A stretch of DNA of 64,000 bases, from NCBI RefSeq assembly GCF_018991925.1, contig NW_024726235.1:1606601-1670600 (forward strand), read 5' to 3'. A model generated the notes under the pieces. The model saw only the letters and a list, made by a program, of their open reading frames with translations. It did no database searches and was not told the DNA's origin. The stretch is from Homarus americanus (Eukaryota; Arthropoda; Malacostraca; Decapoda; Nephropidae). The translations under genes were made by a program, and so were the position numbers. Positions 25,802-39,728 of the stretch are shown here, piece after piece. Positions within the stretch are counted from its first letter, which is position 1; each line of letters opens with the position of its first letter.

Positions 25802-25889
25802 CACCTCCCCCAGGTCTAGAATACAGGTAGGGGTGACTCATCTACAGGTAGCTACCCACATTTACCTGTTGTCATAATATTGAGTATCA

Positions 25890-26185
25890 CCTCTAAACTT
25901 CCCCCACCCTCTTCCCTCCCCCTCCTTACCCCATCTCCTCTCATTCCCCCTCTTCTTCTTCTTACTCTCCCCCCTTTCCATCCCCTTTCCCCTCACCGTT
26001 TCCTCTCATTACCCCTCCTCTTCTCCTTTCTCTCCCATTTTCCTTCCCCATTCCTCTACTCTGTCTTACCCTCTCCTTCTCCTCTACCCTTCCAAGTTCC
26101 CACCTCACCCCTTTCTCTTCCATCCCTCTCTCTATCCTTCCTCCTCCTCTTCCCTCCCCCTCCCCCCCCCAGCTACCTCCCTCCT
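25890..26185 (+). other. Long nearly pure pyrimidine tract
   Basis: Nearly 300 bp with very few purines. Capable of triplex (H-DNA) formation in principle. No gene seen. Confidence 0.85.
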
Positions 26186-26343
26186 GTGCTTGTGTGGTGT
26201 GTTGGCTGGCTGTGGTATTGGTAGGTAATCTGATCCCCAAGTGACACAATTATGCTCCAGGGTTCAGTACTCGTGGTGGCCAATGACAAACTTCAACTGA
26301 GGCGGATATTGAACTTCAACACAAACTAAAGATTCAGCAGACG

Positions 26344-26570
26344 AACTCAAGCTTTTACACAGACAAACTCACAAGCTTTTACACAGACAAACTCAAGCTT
26401 TTACACAGGCAAACTCACAAGCTTTTACACAGACAAACTCAAGCTTTTACACAGGCAAACTCACAAGCTTTTACACAGACAAACTCACAAGCTTTTACAT
26501 AGACAAACTCAAGCTTTTACACAGGCAAACTCACAAGCTTAAACAAACTCAAGCTTCAAAATATTCAAGC
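26344..26570 (+). repeat. Minisatellite with HindIII-containing unit
   Basis: Alternating units built from aactcaagcttttacacag and caaactcacaagcttttaca, about 22-25 bp each and around 10 copies, degenerating to 26,600. Most copies carry AAGCTT. Confidence 0.9.
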
Positions 26571-26699
26571 TTCTACACAAATAAATTTAAAGCTTCAACA
26601 TACAAATTTGTGCGTGTGTTATGTAGCCGTGAGTCTTACGGGAAAAGCGTCTCGGGTATTTATCTGCCATGACACGCAAGAGTGCCGGCCTTGTGGCAC

Positions 26700-26822
26700 T
26701 CAACCACACACCCACCCACTCAACAACCCACCCACCCACTCAACCACACATCCACCCACTCACACACCCACCCACACATCCGCCCACTCACACACCCATC
26801 CACTCATCCACCCACCCACCAA
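26700..26822 (+). repeat. CCCACTCA/CACCCAC imperfect repeat
   Basis: Degenerate 4-12 bp units of cacccacccactcaac type. Confidence 0.8.
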
Positions 26823-26978
26823 CTGATGGAGGCTTGGTGACCCCCTCAGGTTATTATCCCCAAACTTATTCTGGCCAAGTTACACGTCGGATGTTGTTTG
26901 GTGTTTGTCCGTTTGTGTTTACCTGTGCGTGTGTTCATGTAAACTAATCAGTGTATGCATAGACACGTATACACAGTT

Positions 26979-27009
<31 letters not shown>

Positions 27010-27678
27010 AGGATGTAGATTATGATCAGACACAAAAAAGAAATCATACATACATACATACATACATACTGATCTCCTCCCCCACAATCCTTGCCTCAGA
27101 AGACAGGGGGAATATTGTTACACTCCCTCCCTCCTTCTCCCTCTCCGACTCCTCACCCCCCCTTCACCTTGCCTCTCACCCTCACCTGAACCCCCCCCCC
27201 GTGTAAGGTGTTCCCAGGTACTAGTGCCAGTACGAGCGATCAACAGCGATAACAAGTGTGTTGAAGCTTTGCCACACGAACGTTCGCCCGCCGTTTACCC
27301 GCATTGGCACTATCTAGAAACACGGTTATACTGTATTAGAGAAGACCAGCGCTTATAACGTATAGTCAACAATATAATTAAAAGGATAAACTACAGTTGT
27401 ATTTTATTAAGTAAATGTATTGGGATATTTCTTCATTTCTAGCCATGATCTTAAGTGAAGCTGTTGTTGTTGTTGTTATTATTACCAAACTACCTCTTTT
27501 AGCACAACCATTCCCTCGTCTCTCATTACCCTATAGTACAGTACAGCAGGTACACGGACCACCGTCTTACAGTTAGTCACGGTACAAGTTTATGCACTGG
27601 TGAAATATAAGCCTCCATTGTTATGTTCTTTGGCTATAGGTCCGGAAGTGAACTCTGGCGGGTACTGTGTTGGTATGT

Positions 27679-27703
27679 GGAGAGAGAGAGAGAGAGAGAG
27701 GAT

Positions 27704-27787
<84 letters not shown>
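27679..27787 (+). repeat. Compound (GA)n and (CA)n microsatellite
   Basis: (GA)n at 27,679-27,700 and (CA)n at 27,707-27,787. A (GGA)n run follows at 27,854. Confidence 0.96.
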
Positions 27788-27789
<2 letters not shown>

Positions 27790-27959
27790 CCAGGTATTTC
27801 ATTCACCTTTTGCCCGTCCTTGTGGTTTCCTTGCCATGGTGTCACGGTCTGTGGAGGAGGAGGAGGAGGAGGAGGAGGAAGGAGGAGGATGGAGGGGGTG
27901 GGGTGACGTGGGAAGAGTTGTTAGGTGAGGGAGTGAGTGGTAGGGAATGCCTAACCTAA

Positions 27960-28310
27960 CCTCACCACCCTTTCCCCTCCATCTCCCTCTCTCTCCCTCA
28001 TTCGTTATCATCTTTATTCTCCTTCTTTATCACCCTCTTGAAGATCCTCCCTTAAATCAGTCCTTCCCCTTAATCCCTCTTCCTCCACCTCCACCTCTTC
28101 CTCTTCCTTTTCCTGTTCTTTCCCCATTATATCATCTTCTCAACATACCCCTTTCTTCCCTTACCATCACTTCCTATTCCTCCTCTCCTCTCTTCTCTTC
28201 CCCATCCCCCCACCATCACCCCCCTCTTGTCCTGTCTCTCCTCCTCTTCCCCACCATCACCTATACCTCCCACCTCCTCTCCCCCCTATCACCACACCAC
28301 CCACCACGAC
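27960..28310 (+). other. Long pyrimidine-rich tract
   Basis: About 350 bp of C/T-rich sequence with scattered A. Confidence 0.8.
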
Positions 28311-28974
28311 ATAGTTCACCCAGGATCGACAGAGTGACCCAGAGGCAGATAGAAGCGGCTTGAACTTGAACTTAGGGTCGTGTGATGAATCGTTTTAGCT
28401 ACCGTGTATAATTAGTAGGTGGTGGTGGCAGGTATAGGTCTGGGTGGGTGGGTGGGTGGGTGGATGAGAAGGAGGTATAATGGAAAATACTTGCTACCTT
28501 TTCCACAATGGGTTAGTATTTGCATTATTGCTGTTTTACTTGCAGGGAGTTATGACCCAGCTGAAGGAAACCTATTTTGTTTTTGTTTTTCTCGTGTGTG
28601 TGTGTGTGTGTGTGTGTGTGGTATTCAGTTTACACACACCAGCCAGTATACGGTACACCAGGTATACACACCACCATCACCTTCAAACAGCTGGGATTTC
28701 GAAAACCTGCGTTACATCTACTTATAACTGTAAATGAGAGGGAACACTACGTAACAACAGGTGCGTGTAAACTGATAATATTTTCTCTCATCGCCTCTCT
28801 CATACGAATTTAATCAGTGTTTAGTTAACTACGAACTTCCATTATCGTACATCTGGTGAACTCCCTTTGTTTACTTTCGCTAGACGTCAGATGTAGAGTG
28901 GCAGCTGACAGGAGGATGGAGGGGAGGGAAGGGGAGGGAGGGGAGGGGAGGGGAGGGAGGGGGGAGAGAGAGAC

Positions 28975-28975
<1 letters not shown>

Positions 28976-29059
<84 letters not shown>
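28976..29059 (+). repeat. (AAT)n microsatellite, long
   Basis: About 84 bp perfect, preceded by a G/A-only tract (28,910-28,973). Confidence 0.97.
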
Positions 29060-29061
<2 letters not shown>

Positions 29062-29261
29062 GTAAATATTATCAAAGACGTGAAGGAATATGAGTTAAGT
29101 TATTTTCGTGTGTGTAAATAAAGGGATGACGGCTGTTCATTTTGTTGTCTTACGTAAAGCGATGTTTGCTAATCCCTCCTTCTCCCTCCCTCTCCTTGTC
29201 TTAACGTCGCCTGTATCTGGTAGGATCTGCTCACACACACACACACACACACACACTAATG

Positions 29262-29555
29262 CACCACCCTCGTCATCGCCACCTCCTGCCACCGGCAGCC
29301 CCCCACCCACCTCGCGCAGTCCACCACTACAACAAAATTCAGCCCATAAGAGCCCGCACCGATAGACATAAGAAAAGCACCATCCCATCTATTGTTAAAA
29401 TAATAAACAACTCCTGATTTATGTACTGTACAGCCCTGTAAATGTATTCAATGCACATTATATCATTATGTCTAAATCAAATGTAAGTCTGTATATTTTC
29501 AGCCACCGGCTGCAACTCTATTAATAAACCGTTTATTATTATTATTATTATTATC
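29262..29555 (+). mobile_element. Non-LTR retrotransposon 3' fragment, copy 2 (hairpin/ATT-tail family)
   Basis: The frame reads HHPRHRHLLPPAAPHPPR and IQPIRARTDRHKKS, ending IVKIINNS-stop (TGA about 29,416). The peptide aligns with copy 1. The 3' part has GTATATTTTCAGCC-acc-GGCTG (hairpin 29,500-29,512), AATAAACCGTTTATT and a short (TTA)n tail. A (CA)n run immediately precedes the coding part. Confidence 0.7.
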
Positions 29556-29559
29556 TACA

Positions 29560-32500
29560 CACACACCAATGAGTGACCCGACCCCACGTGTGTTGCAGCG
29601 ACTGTGGGCGGTGTTGTTGTATTTTTGTATACCTTGGACAGGTGTTTGGTCACACTCGTCGGGAGTGTTGACAAGCTAGTGACCTCTCCATCCAGGGTCA
29701 TAGGGTGAGGGGTGAGGAGAGGAGGAGAGAAGGACAGAGAGTATGAGGAGAGGACTGGAGAGAGGAGGAGGAAAATGAAGAGAAGTCGTTGAGGAAATAT
29801 GAGGAGAGGAAGAAAGAACTAAAAAAAACAGAAGGGATGAGCAGGTGAGGTGAGAAGGGATGATGAGGTAAGGAAGACTACAAAGAAGGAAGAAGGAAGA
29901 GGGTGTGAGAGCAGTGTGGTGATGGTGGTAGTGACTGGGTGATGGTGAGCGGGTATGGTGCCTATAGTGTCCTCGTCATGGTGAGTGTGATCAGTCATTA
30001 CCCACTCCTCATGTCCAGTCAGGTACTTTGTTTGTGTCTGTCTTTGTGTTTGGTATTATCCCTTTACTTTGTTCCTCATTCTCTCTTCCCTCTTTCCTTA
30101 TTTTTCTCTATTTTCTTTCTCACTTTCTTTCCTAACCTTCTTCATCTTCCTTCAATTAACTGTTTTTTTTCTAATTTCCTTTACGAATTATCATCATCTG
30201 TTTACCCAACTCTCCTCCTTCTCGGTTCCCCCTTCGTCATACACCACCTGCCGTCAGCTGTCAACAGAAGCATCACGCGCTCCACTGTTTTGAGTTGAGT
30301 GTGGTATACATCAGCAGTTTGCGGTCTGTTAAATACGAGTTAATGGCGCTTCGAGGACCATTAACACGATCTGTGCCTGCGTCGAGTATTACGCCGTCTG
30401 CCGCGTCGGGTTGGCCAATGCCACGCCTTATGCAGCCACCATAATTGAAGCAGTGTCGCAAACCTGGCATGGGCAGTGAGGGGGGGAGGAGGGGTGAGAG
30501 GAGGGTTAGATTAAGTTAAGTTAACATAAAAGGTGAGATACGATGGGTGGGGGGCTAATCTTCAGGTGTCGACGCGGTGTTTTTGGCTCCCTGAAGTTCT
30601 GGGTCGCGATGATTGCCTTAGCTGTTACTCCTGTCATATCAACTGCTGAGTGTTATGTTACGTCGGGTGTCGCTGTTACGGCTGTGTGAGGACTGTTGTG
30701 GTGATAGCCGTTACAGGGGGGTGATATTAAGGCTGTTTTCCCACGTTTAGGGATCAAATCAGAGGGGCACAGTTGACGTAATGTGTGTGTGTGTGTAAGG
30801 CTTGCAAGTGATACGGTAATAATTATTGAAATCTAGCGTCATCCCGTGTTATTAAGGCGTGTACCTGAGTGGTGGTGGTGATGAACACAGCGACACACAG
30901 TCATAGTGTTACATGTGGTGACGCTTTACTTGCCCTCATTATGTACAGTAATTTAACACAGGTGACGACGATTAACAAAATTGTCTTAATTACGTGAATT
31001 TGGTACCGCCAGCTTCTTTAGGTGACGTCATAATGGAAGGTATTAAAGCTTTTAGTTAAGTTGTCCAGGTATTGGCCTTGGTAGTCATAAATGTTTAATT
31101 CTGAGTATCGACTTGCTTCACCTAACCCCCCCCAGGCCGCTAACCACATAATAAACATAGTCGGCCCGCAAGTTACGCCTATCATCGTACACCTGACACC
31201 TTGAGGACTTCACTAGACGATGGAAGAATGATCGTACAATAGTGAAGTTTTAACGTACTGTAATCCCACAATTTTTTGTTAGGCCGGTGATGATTCTCTG
31301 CTAGTTCTTGCCTCACACACTGGCGACTGGCGACGCAGTGTCTGATTCTTCCAGTTCAAAAGCCAAAAGGAATCTACTCATATTGCGCCACAGAATAAAC
31401 AAAAACAAATCTCATTTTCTAGAGGAACTAGATAAGTAATGATTAATCTACTCGGTAAAAATATTCAAAAGAAGGTTTACTACACTCTAAACTCGGGTTC
31501 TTTGCACCTTACGCTAAAATAATGTAACTGAGCATTCGTCTGCGTCAAAAACTGATAAATAATCTTTGCGTCACACGAGACTATTTCATTATCATAATTA
31601 CATCACAGTGAACCGCCATCCTTGGTGTCACGAGTAAATCACCCCCCCCCCCTCCCCTGGTGGTGGGGAGAGGGGCCGTGCTGGTCCTAACTTAATTATG
31701 GTAGCATCACGGGTTTGTGTGCGTTTTGGGAAGGTGGCGTCACTTGCGGCTCACACCCTCCTCAAGCACCTGCTGCTTACCACGAGTTCCCTTTCACTAC
31801 ATCTTCCTCAGAAGAACGCAATCAACAGAACTTCTTCAGTAGGACACTTTCAGCAGGCTTAGTAATTAGGAGGGTTTCGTCAGTAGATCATCAATAGGTT
31901 TGAGCAGCAGGTCGTCCTCAGTAAAAGGCTTTCTTCACGAGGGTATTTTCTTCTAAGTGCTTTGATTGACTTCCATACAAGACGTTCTCCTTGAAGTGAC
32001 TGCGTGAAGAGGACGGGAGGTCACCCCAGGCAATATTTTCCACCACGAACGCGTTTCAGGTCGTAAGGCGAAATCCATCTTCACAATTTACTCTTTCCCT
32101 GATAGTTTATTTACTTTATTATTCAACAACTGGTTCGTGGCAGCAAGCAATATAAAGTGCGTTATACTCCTCTCGTAGTGTGCGGTGTGGAAGGTTTACC
32201 GTGATCTAGCAGCAACACGCATCGCCAACGGTGTGGAGTAAATCGTAACTAAGCTTGTGAAATGTGCTATAATTCTCGCTAATGATTTATTGTGTTGATG
32301 GTGACATAAGCTTGGTGAGAGGTATGGGTCAGCGTGGGTGTTAGGTGGGAGGAACGCAGCGGAGCGGGGGAGATATGTGTGTGTGTGTGTATGTATGTAT
32401 GTGTGAAGGTCATATCATCAGCAGGCAGACCCTACTAGCCAGACCCGGGGAGCGAGGTGCTGCCGATGGTCAGTCGAGACGTGAAGGGCAGCCAGTGCAG

Positions 32501-35300
32501 GTCAACCGCTGCTTCACTGTGAGTCTGCTCTCTGCTGTGCCGCCACTAGAGTCTGTCTATGTTTACTGTGTCGTTGGAGAGGATTTTGAAGAACTTTGAT
32601 CATGTTTGGTGTTGTGACTCCGACCAGTGCTGTGTGTTGTGATGGTGTTAAATGTGTTGTGACAGTGATGAGTGTTGCTGTGCGTTACTGTAGTGTGTTG
32701 TGGCTCTGTCATTCGGTGTTATGTCATGCTGTGATGTGCTGAAGGAGAATGTTCTGTGATCTTGTGAGCTTGTTGTGTCGTGGCAGGAAAGAATAGCACC
32801 GACGGACGACTGAAACCAATCAACGTTCGCTTTTCCATTCACAACACTGAATAGAAATTTTAAAACACTCAAATAAAAAAAAAGACACCCCCCCCCCTTA
32901 CCCATCAAAAAAGAAATATGCGTAGTGGATTCTGGGAAATATTGTGGACAATAAATTTTCCCTCGTGTGGCACTGCGGTTGAGAGTACGCGTCGTGTAGC
33001 TATCACCGGTGTCTTGGCTTGGTATTAGACTGATCACCAGTTTCTCGTCGAGGAGATCATAATCGCAGGGAAAACTAGTCACTTTCATTTTTTGTAAGGC
33101 GAAGAGTGAGAGCGGGTCATCCCGGCCCATTATTTGGAGCCCTCGTGCATGAGTGGCAGTGGATCACGCTGACGAAGACTCTAGAGTAGACAAACTATCT
33201 ATCTATCATCTCTGGACGTGGTAGTAGTAATGGGTCTGGACTCTGTGATAGCCAGAGACACAAAAAATACATGTGGATGATCAGTGGAGATAAGATTGGA
33301 ACTTGTTGGGTTGTGCAGGACTAGTGAGTGTGTCGGACAGTGAGGGAGGGTGACAGTGTATGTGTGCTGGGGAGGTAGTGTGCTGTTGAGGTGCACACAC
33401 ACACACACCACCGACTGCATCTTACTCCTCCACCACGATCAACTCGTCTGTGGTAAGTGTACACGGAGTTATCTACCTACACAGAAAAGTTTTTACCTGC
33501 ACGTGAGATTATGTACTGTGCTTACATAGGAGTTAATTTGTTATTTGCGTATATCTATGCAGAAAACATTGTTCATTACATAGGAAGAAATTATATACTC
33601 ATAAAAAAAAATCTGATTACATGCTTACACAGAAAAAAGTACAAACACGCAAAATTATTCACTTACTTAGATAACACTTACACATATGATAAACATATAC
33701 GTGCACATAACATTACATACACAAGAAATTAGCACTACTTCACCAATTCCAGGACATATTTACATAATGATATCATGGTTAACTAAGATGATAACAATGA
33801 TAGCAGCAGGATATCACATACGGGTTGCTTGGCGGTGACTCAGGCAGGGTTGTGTCTGATGTGAATAAATTGGCCCAGAGAGAACCTGTTACCGCATTAG
33901 TCATTCAAATATTTTCACGTCATGTTTATAAGCCATTGACCACCACAACTCTTGAATTAATAAATACCACTTATTACCTACATTAGTGGATGGTAATAAG
34001 TGGTCGGTGAGCTCTAACAGGGAGGTAGGGTGGGGTAATGAGGAGGCTGTGGTGTGAGCCGGTTGGAAGGGAGGGAGGGAGGGGGGGGGTCGAAGGCAGG
34101 TGAGGTAAGGATCAAGACAGGGTTAGCGAGGGCTGGGGAACTGTGGTGGTAGAAAGGGAATGAGTACGAGGGGGTGGGGTGATGGAAAAAAGAGGAAGGG
34201 GCAGTGTGGAATGTGAGAGGGAGGGTAAAGTGTTGCAGTCTTGACCTGATTGTCACAGTTAATTATCTCCTCAATGATTACTTAATAAACATCAAGAGTG
34301 ACGAAACTGACGAGTCCTTGAGGCTGCTCACCGGGCTGGTTCCTCGACACACTGCGCCATGTTTATAAATCACACACAGCCTTAGTCACCTCCCGTGTGA
34401 TGAATTTTAGACACTCTTGCCGTAGCAACCGTGTGAGTGTAAGGAGGTGGACCGCCGGTGGTGGTGGTATGGCGACCAAGGTTGTGTGTGTAGACCCAAC
34501 AGTGGTCATGTTTGAGGAACGACACACCCGTATTTGTCCTCTCCCACTCACCTCCTCTCACTGATCCTCTCCACTACTACTGATATTGTTCTTCATGCCA
34601 CATCTGCTGGCCGACCTAAGCACCACCATCACCCGTAGAAGCTGGAGCTGCGACATCTGCGGGAAGTGAAGATCGGTAATAACAGCGGGAGCGAGAACAT
34701 CTGCGGTAAACTCACTTCAGCCACAGTAAATTTGTTTGAATTATCGTGTGTACATGAGTGTTGCGTTAGTACTTTAACGCTAAGTTTTCTCAACGTCGTG
34801 AGAACTTATTCCGGTAGTGTCCCTGCCCCCCCCACACCTTACCCGTCCCGTGTTTCATCACTCAATCTCCCAGAGTGACGCTGACTGACTCCTGACTTGT
34901 TTATTGTGACGAACCATAAGTTCTCCCTTCTGACTATTGCCGATGTTACGTTACGTTACGTCATCTGTCAATGTGACGTGTCGCAAGTTACTCTCACGTT
35001 CACTTTTATTTACCGGAACTTAACGTCTAGCTACACATGAAGACGCAATGGAATATACAATTATATACACATGCCGCACAGGGGGTGTATTATACGGCAC
35101 CATCAATACACCAGCGTGCTCCAGTGGGTATATTTACGCGTGTCTGGTCTATACGGTGGTATATTTATATCTTCCACTCCTACGTTTACCAATACTCCCC
35201 CAGCAGCAATCTCTACCACACTCAGTCACCATCATCACCAGGACATAAACTACTTACTATTTTGGATCATGGAGCAAGACACATTGTTGGTCATTAATGA
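29560..35300 (+). other. Anonymous DNA
   Basis: Contains a purine-rich tract at 29,700-29,930, a pyrimidine tract at 30,060-30,180, a GC-richer patch at 30,260-30,480 open on both strands, and isolated donor-like sites at 32,519 and 33,452. No gene model can be supported. Confidence 0.45.
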
Positions 35301-35321
35301 GTTGATGTGATGTGTCACCCC

Positions 35322-35366
<45 letters not shown>

Positions 35367-35579
35367 ATGAAGTGTTTTGTGTGTGTGCGTGACGCCGCCT
35401 GCCAAACACTCATGACACAGGTGACCCATTGTGCCCCCTTCCCCCCCCGGTCGACTCACACCTCCTATCACCACCCCTCTACACCTCCTGACGTGGCGGT
35501 AGGTGATAAAAGTCTCCTTCCCCTGCCCTCTCCACCCACGACCCTTTACACCTCCAGACATGGTGGGCAGTGATGCAAC

Positions 35580-38500
35580 GACATTTTTTCCCCTTTCCCT
35601 TTCCCTTCACCTGTCACCATCGTCACTCTAACTCGTAAACATCAAGGTATTCTCATCTCCTGCCCCTCGCCCCTCATCACACATCCCCAGGACGCCCTTG
35701 GGTGAGTTCCATTAGTAGGACTCGCGCGGTATGAGATCCCGTTTTCCCAGACGATCCCCAGTGTGACAATACAGCCATCAACCACCGTCATTATCGCTGT
35801 CATTGCCGCCATTATCCAGCGAGACCTTCCATTACTCCACCCACGAGTCACATTTACGTATTCAGCTCACATGGGAAAGTTAAATTAGTTATTCTACTTT
35901 TTGTTTACATTATTTTAACAAAGACCGACAGTGGTAAACATACGATATAAATATTAAAGTTCACGTTTTGGTTTTGACCTCGTCTCGCTCAGGCCCGTGT
36001 TGGATTCTCTCTGGAAGGACAGTGAATTATTTCTATACAACCAGATGACCTCGTTGTGTCCTCGCTCGAGTAACAGCGTGAGTGAGTGACAATAAAAGTA
36101 ACAACAGCAGTAGCAAGAGTAATAATGCCATGGTCAGTATTGGCGACAACAACACAACCATAAACCTGACCAATGACGTCACCGGGTTGGGACACAAGAG
36201 AGTAACGACGTGGCAATAATCCTCAAAGGTAGAACTGTTCCCAGCACTAACAGCGGCAGGAACTAACCCATAACACCTGTGACTCTCCCTCTGATTTCTT
36301 AAACACCTGAATATCTCCACACCGATGCTCACCTGTACGTGTAGCGATTTAATATGTGCTCCATTGTTCAGGTGTACAGGATGTGATGTCCGCCGCCATC
36401 CGATTCACTACCACCTGAGGTACCTTCGCCCGCCTGTGAATGTACCCTTTGTGAGTTCCCCGTTTATAACATACCTTATAGCGCCTCCAGAGCCAAAAGC
36501 TGGAAAGAGTTGCTTCCAGCTTCTCCGAGTACAGTCTCACCCGGGTACCTGGCGCAAGTGACAGCGACCTTGGCAAGTAAAGCAACAAATCCGGTGGAGC
36601 GACAGAATAGCATGTTACCATGATGAACGAGGAACAGCAGCAGGTATAATATCAATAAGATACGTGTGGTGAGAGAAGCACAATTAACAGAACATCCAGG
36701 GGCAAGAAGAGTGCCAGAAATATCAACAGAAGTTCTGAGGTAGAGAGAGGACAGGAAAGGCCGAGACAGTGACCTCGGGAGTCCTACACGCGAGAGGCAC
36801 GAACAGACATCGAACAAACAGCCGCTGCAATAGTGATCACATAGGCAGCAGAAGCGGTAAAGGAAGAAGGTGCAGTGGGATGGTGTGACCTTATCAGTAT
36901 TGTGTATTCCCGCGATGTGCTGGTCCGCCCCCTCGGCCGGCGGCGCGCGTCATGCATCTTCCCAGAACTGATGCCCAGACATGACCGCTCGCCCACACTG
37001 CCCTCCCAGCTTTCCTCGTCCTTTTGTAAACCAGTTTTTTTTTACGACGCGACATGGCTGTGTTTTAAGGATGTAAGCGAAGAGGAAAGGAAGAAAGAGA
37101 AGATGTCAGGTTGGAGCGCCTCCTGCCCAACTCAAAGAACTAGTTAGAGTGAACACAAAATTATAGATAACTGGTACACATATTGCTCTAAGAGAAGTGC
37201 TTTGTTTATGCTGTACCACACTCTGGTATCTTATGGTTCTCGGTGTTCAAGTGTGATTCCGAGACTGTGGTAAGTTGTTGTGGGTGTTAAGCCTGTGTGT
37301 GTGTGTGGTGGAGTGTCAAGTGGCGGTGGTGTATGGCAGAGTGAGTTACCAGGGGAAGACGTGCAGGGTCCACCAATTAGTCTAACAACTTTATCAATAA
37401 GAATGGAATAAAATTTGACCTAATCGTAGTATAGTTCATCTGGCACTGAGAACACGGTGACGTAAAGCAGAGGTTCACACTTCAGAGGAGATAATGTATT
37501 TTGCAAGTCACAAGTCAATGTGGACAAACGAGTTTAAGATAAGTTATAACCTAACCTTGGAAGACTCGGATTCAAGGTAGTTGCATGACTGACTTCTGGA
37601 GCGCCGGATGGTTGTCATGTGTTTCCTGTGGTGGGGGGGCAGGTGCAATGGTCAACACGGGGTAATGGCAGTGAAGTGGTCCTATGAAGTGGTGTGATGC
37701 AAAGATACCTGGAACTGACCCCAACACCACCTCCTCCATCATCATCAATACCTTCTATTGCGTAATAAGTACCTGATCATTATTACCTAAGACATTTTCA
37801 GAAAAACGACGCTGACGGAGATTTGTCATTTCTGAGATCAAATTTTCCCACAATCCTCTCCCCGGCGGCGTTTTGGACAATGTTTCTAAATTTCTTGGAT
37901 GACGATGATTATGGAGAGGAGCTGTGAACAGACCCACCTGACGAACATTCTACCTACTTGTATTAATCTGTACCAGTGTGTGTGTGTGTGTGTGTATATG
38001 TATGTATGTATGTGTAGATCTATTTACGTCTGTATGTCTGTCTTCCCACCCCTCGCCTCCCCGCTCTCTCTCAACGTAAGCCTGGCTGGGTTGTATACAA
38101 TACCCTTCAGACATTCTCTCCCGACAAAACGGGCATTTGTAGCAGCTTTCTCCCAGTCTATCCCCCTCACCCCCACCTACTGTACCTTTACCTGCTCCAT
38201 GCCCAAACCCCCCCCTCCTCTTTTGTCAATCTTCCCATCACCGTCAACATCTTTCCCTCTCACTTCTCCTTTGCCCCCCCCGCCTCCTCAATCTTCCTTC
38301 CGTATCTTCTTCCATCCGCAATACTTCTATCATCCCTTCTTCTCAATTCACCATCTTTCCTCCCCTTCCTTTCTCCCTACTGGACCGCCCAAATCGTGGT
38401 AGATGGAGTAGAGGGGGGCGGGGAGGGAGATGCAGTGGGACCCGTCGGACGTCAGGGACGGTGTGACCCTTAGAGGTCACTTTGGGGTAAATTAGAGGTC

Positions 38501-39400
38501 AGGCCAGCCCATGACCACAACCCATACCATGTGGGGAAGCAGGAGAGTGTGAGAGGAACGAAGGTAGAAGGAGAGGATGGGGGAGGAGGATGAGCTTGAG
38601 GAAGAGGGAAGGAGAGGATGGGGAATAAGGAGGAGCTTGAGCAAGGAGTAAGGAGAGGATGAGGGTGTAGAGATGCACAGGGTGACCTTGACTCCCCACA
38701 CACAGTCTGGCTCCTGCAGGGCATCAACTTTATCAGTGGTGGCGTCCACCAGCACCACCACCCTCCCTACCAAACACACAAACTCCTAGTCAGTCATCCA
38801 CGTACATCCGCTACAACAACTGCGTAATTCCTACTTTTATACATTCTTCTCTAACGTTTCGAAACATTATAGAATAACCAGAATGTAGGTCTTCGTGGGG
38901 TGTACGAGTACCATTCTTCAGCTCCAGGCAGGACCTCCGTGAAATGATACCGACAGACTCTGATGTTGCATGTGCTATCGTCTCATCTTCCTTGGGCAGC
39001 CTTTGAAAGTCTCGAACGTTTGAGCTGACCGTTCGTAGTCTGAAAAAATTCTTGTCAGTGTTATCATTATGTATGTTGTGAAGGTATGTTCAAGGGTTTG
39101 CAGATGGCACGATATTATATTATTTGGAAGGTGCGTGTGTGGGAGGGGTGAGTGAGTGGGTGTAAGAGTCATTTATAGTGTGTCTCTCGGCCCGAAAATC
39201 AGTCAGTGTCAGGCTAACGTAAACTCCTGACCTAATCCTTGAACATAAAGAATTAGAGTCAGGTTGGGGGAGATATTTATATACCAAACCAACACTGAAT
39301 TACACCCGAGCACTAATTTGGTCACTTATTTCCTAACTTCTCGGTGTGTCGACACTCCTCACATAATATCGAAGATCATACCTCGGGGTGACTCTTAGTG
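35580..39400 (+). other. Anonymous DNA
   Basis: GC-richer patches near 36,350-37,000 with frames on both strands but no recognised domain, and a pyrimidine-rich tract at 38,160-38,380. No supported gene. Confidence 0.45.
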
Positions 39401-39418
39401 TGTTATTTTGTTCTGCAG

Positions 39419-39455
39419 TTTTTATATAATCCCCGCCTGGTCTTACGATCCCAAG
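39419..39455 (+). CDS. Candidate micro-exon upstream of the proline-rich exon
   Basis: A 37 nt piece between a strong acceptor (ttattttgttctgcag) and a consensus donor (cag-like aag|gtaagt). One frame reads FYIIPAWSYDPK after one leading base and ends in phase 0, which joins the frame of the proline-rich exon at 39,729. No family is recognised. Confidence 0.3.
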
Positions 39456-39457
39456 GT

Positions 39458-39492
<35 letters not shown>

Positions 39493-39728
39493 TGAATGAG
39501 TGAGACTTTAGAGGGTTGCCCCGGAGCCTGGCACCAGCACCAGCACCCGGGGAAGATGTGCGATCTTTGGGGTTTAAAATATATGATTGGCTAAAAAACA
39601 AACCTATTAACCCCCAATCGGCGGCCATCATCAATGTTTCATCACTTGCCGCGGGTCACTTGATATATTATTATTGTTTGTCAGTGTCTGGCTGTTACTC
39701 AACTGATGAAATTCTATCACCCCCGTAG

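Noticed and set aside
26344..26570. CRISPR-like array
   Set aside because: No constant spacers; direct tandem units.
30260..30480. GC-richer patch open on both strands
   Set aside because: Frames on opposite strands are similar in length and neither has splice sites or a known motif.
34649..34669. C-D-I-C-G-K motif like the start of a C2H2 zinc finger
   Set aside because: A stop follows at once, no His pair is present, and another frame over the same bases looks equally coding-like.
36325..37147. Several frames of 70-113 codons on both strands
   Set aside because: Overlapping on both strands with no domain, no start context and no consistent splice sites.
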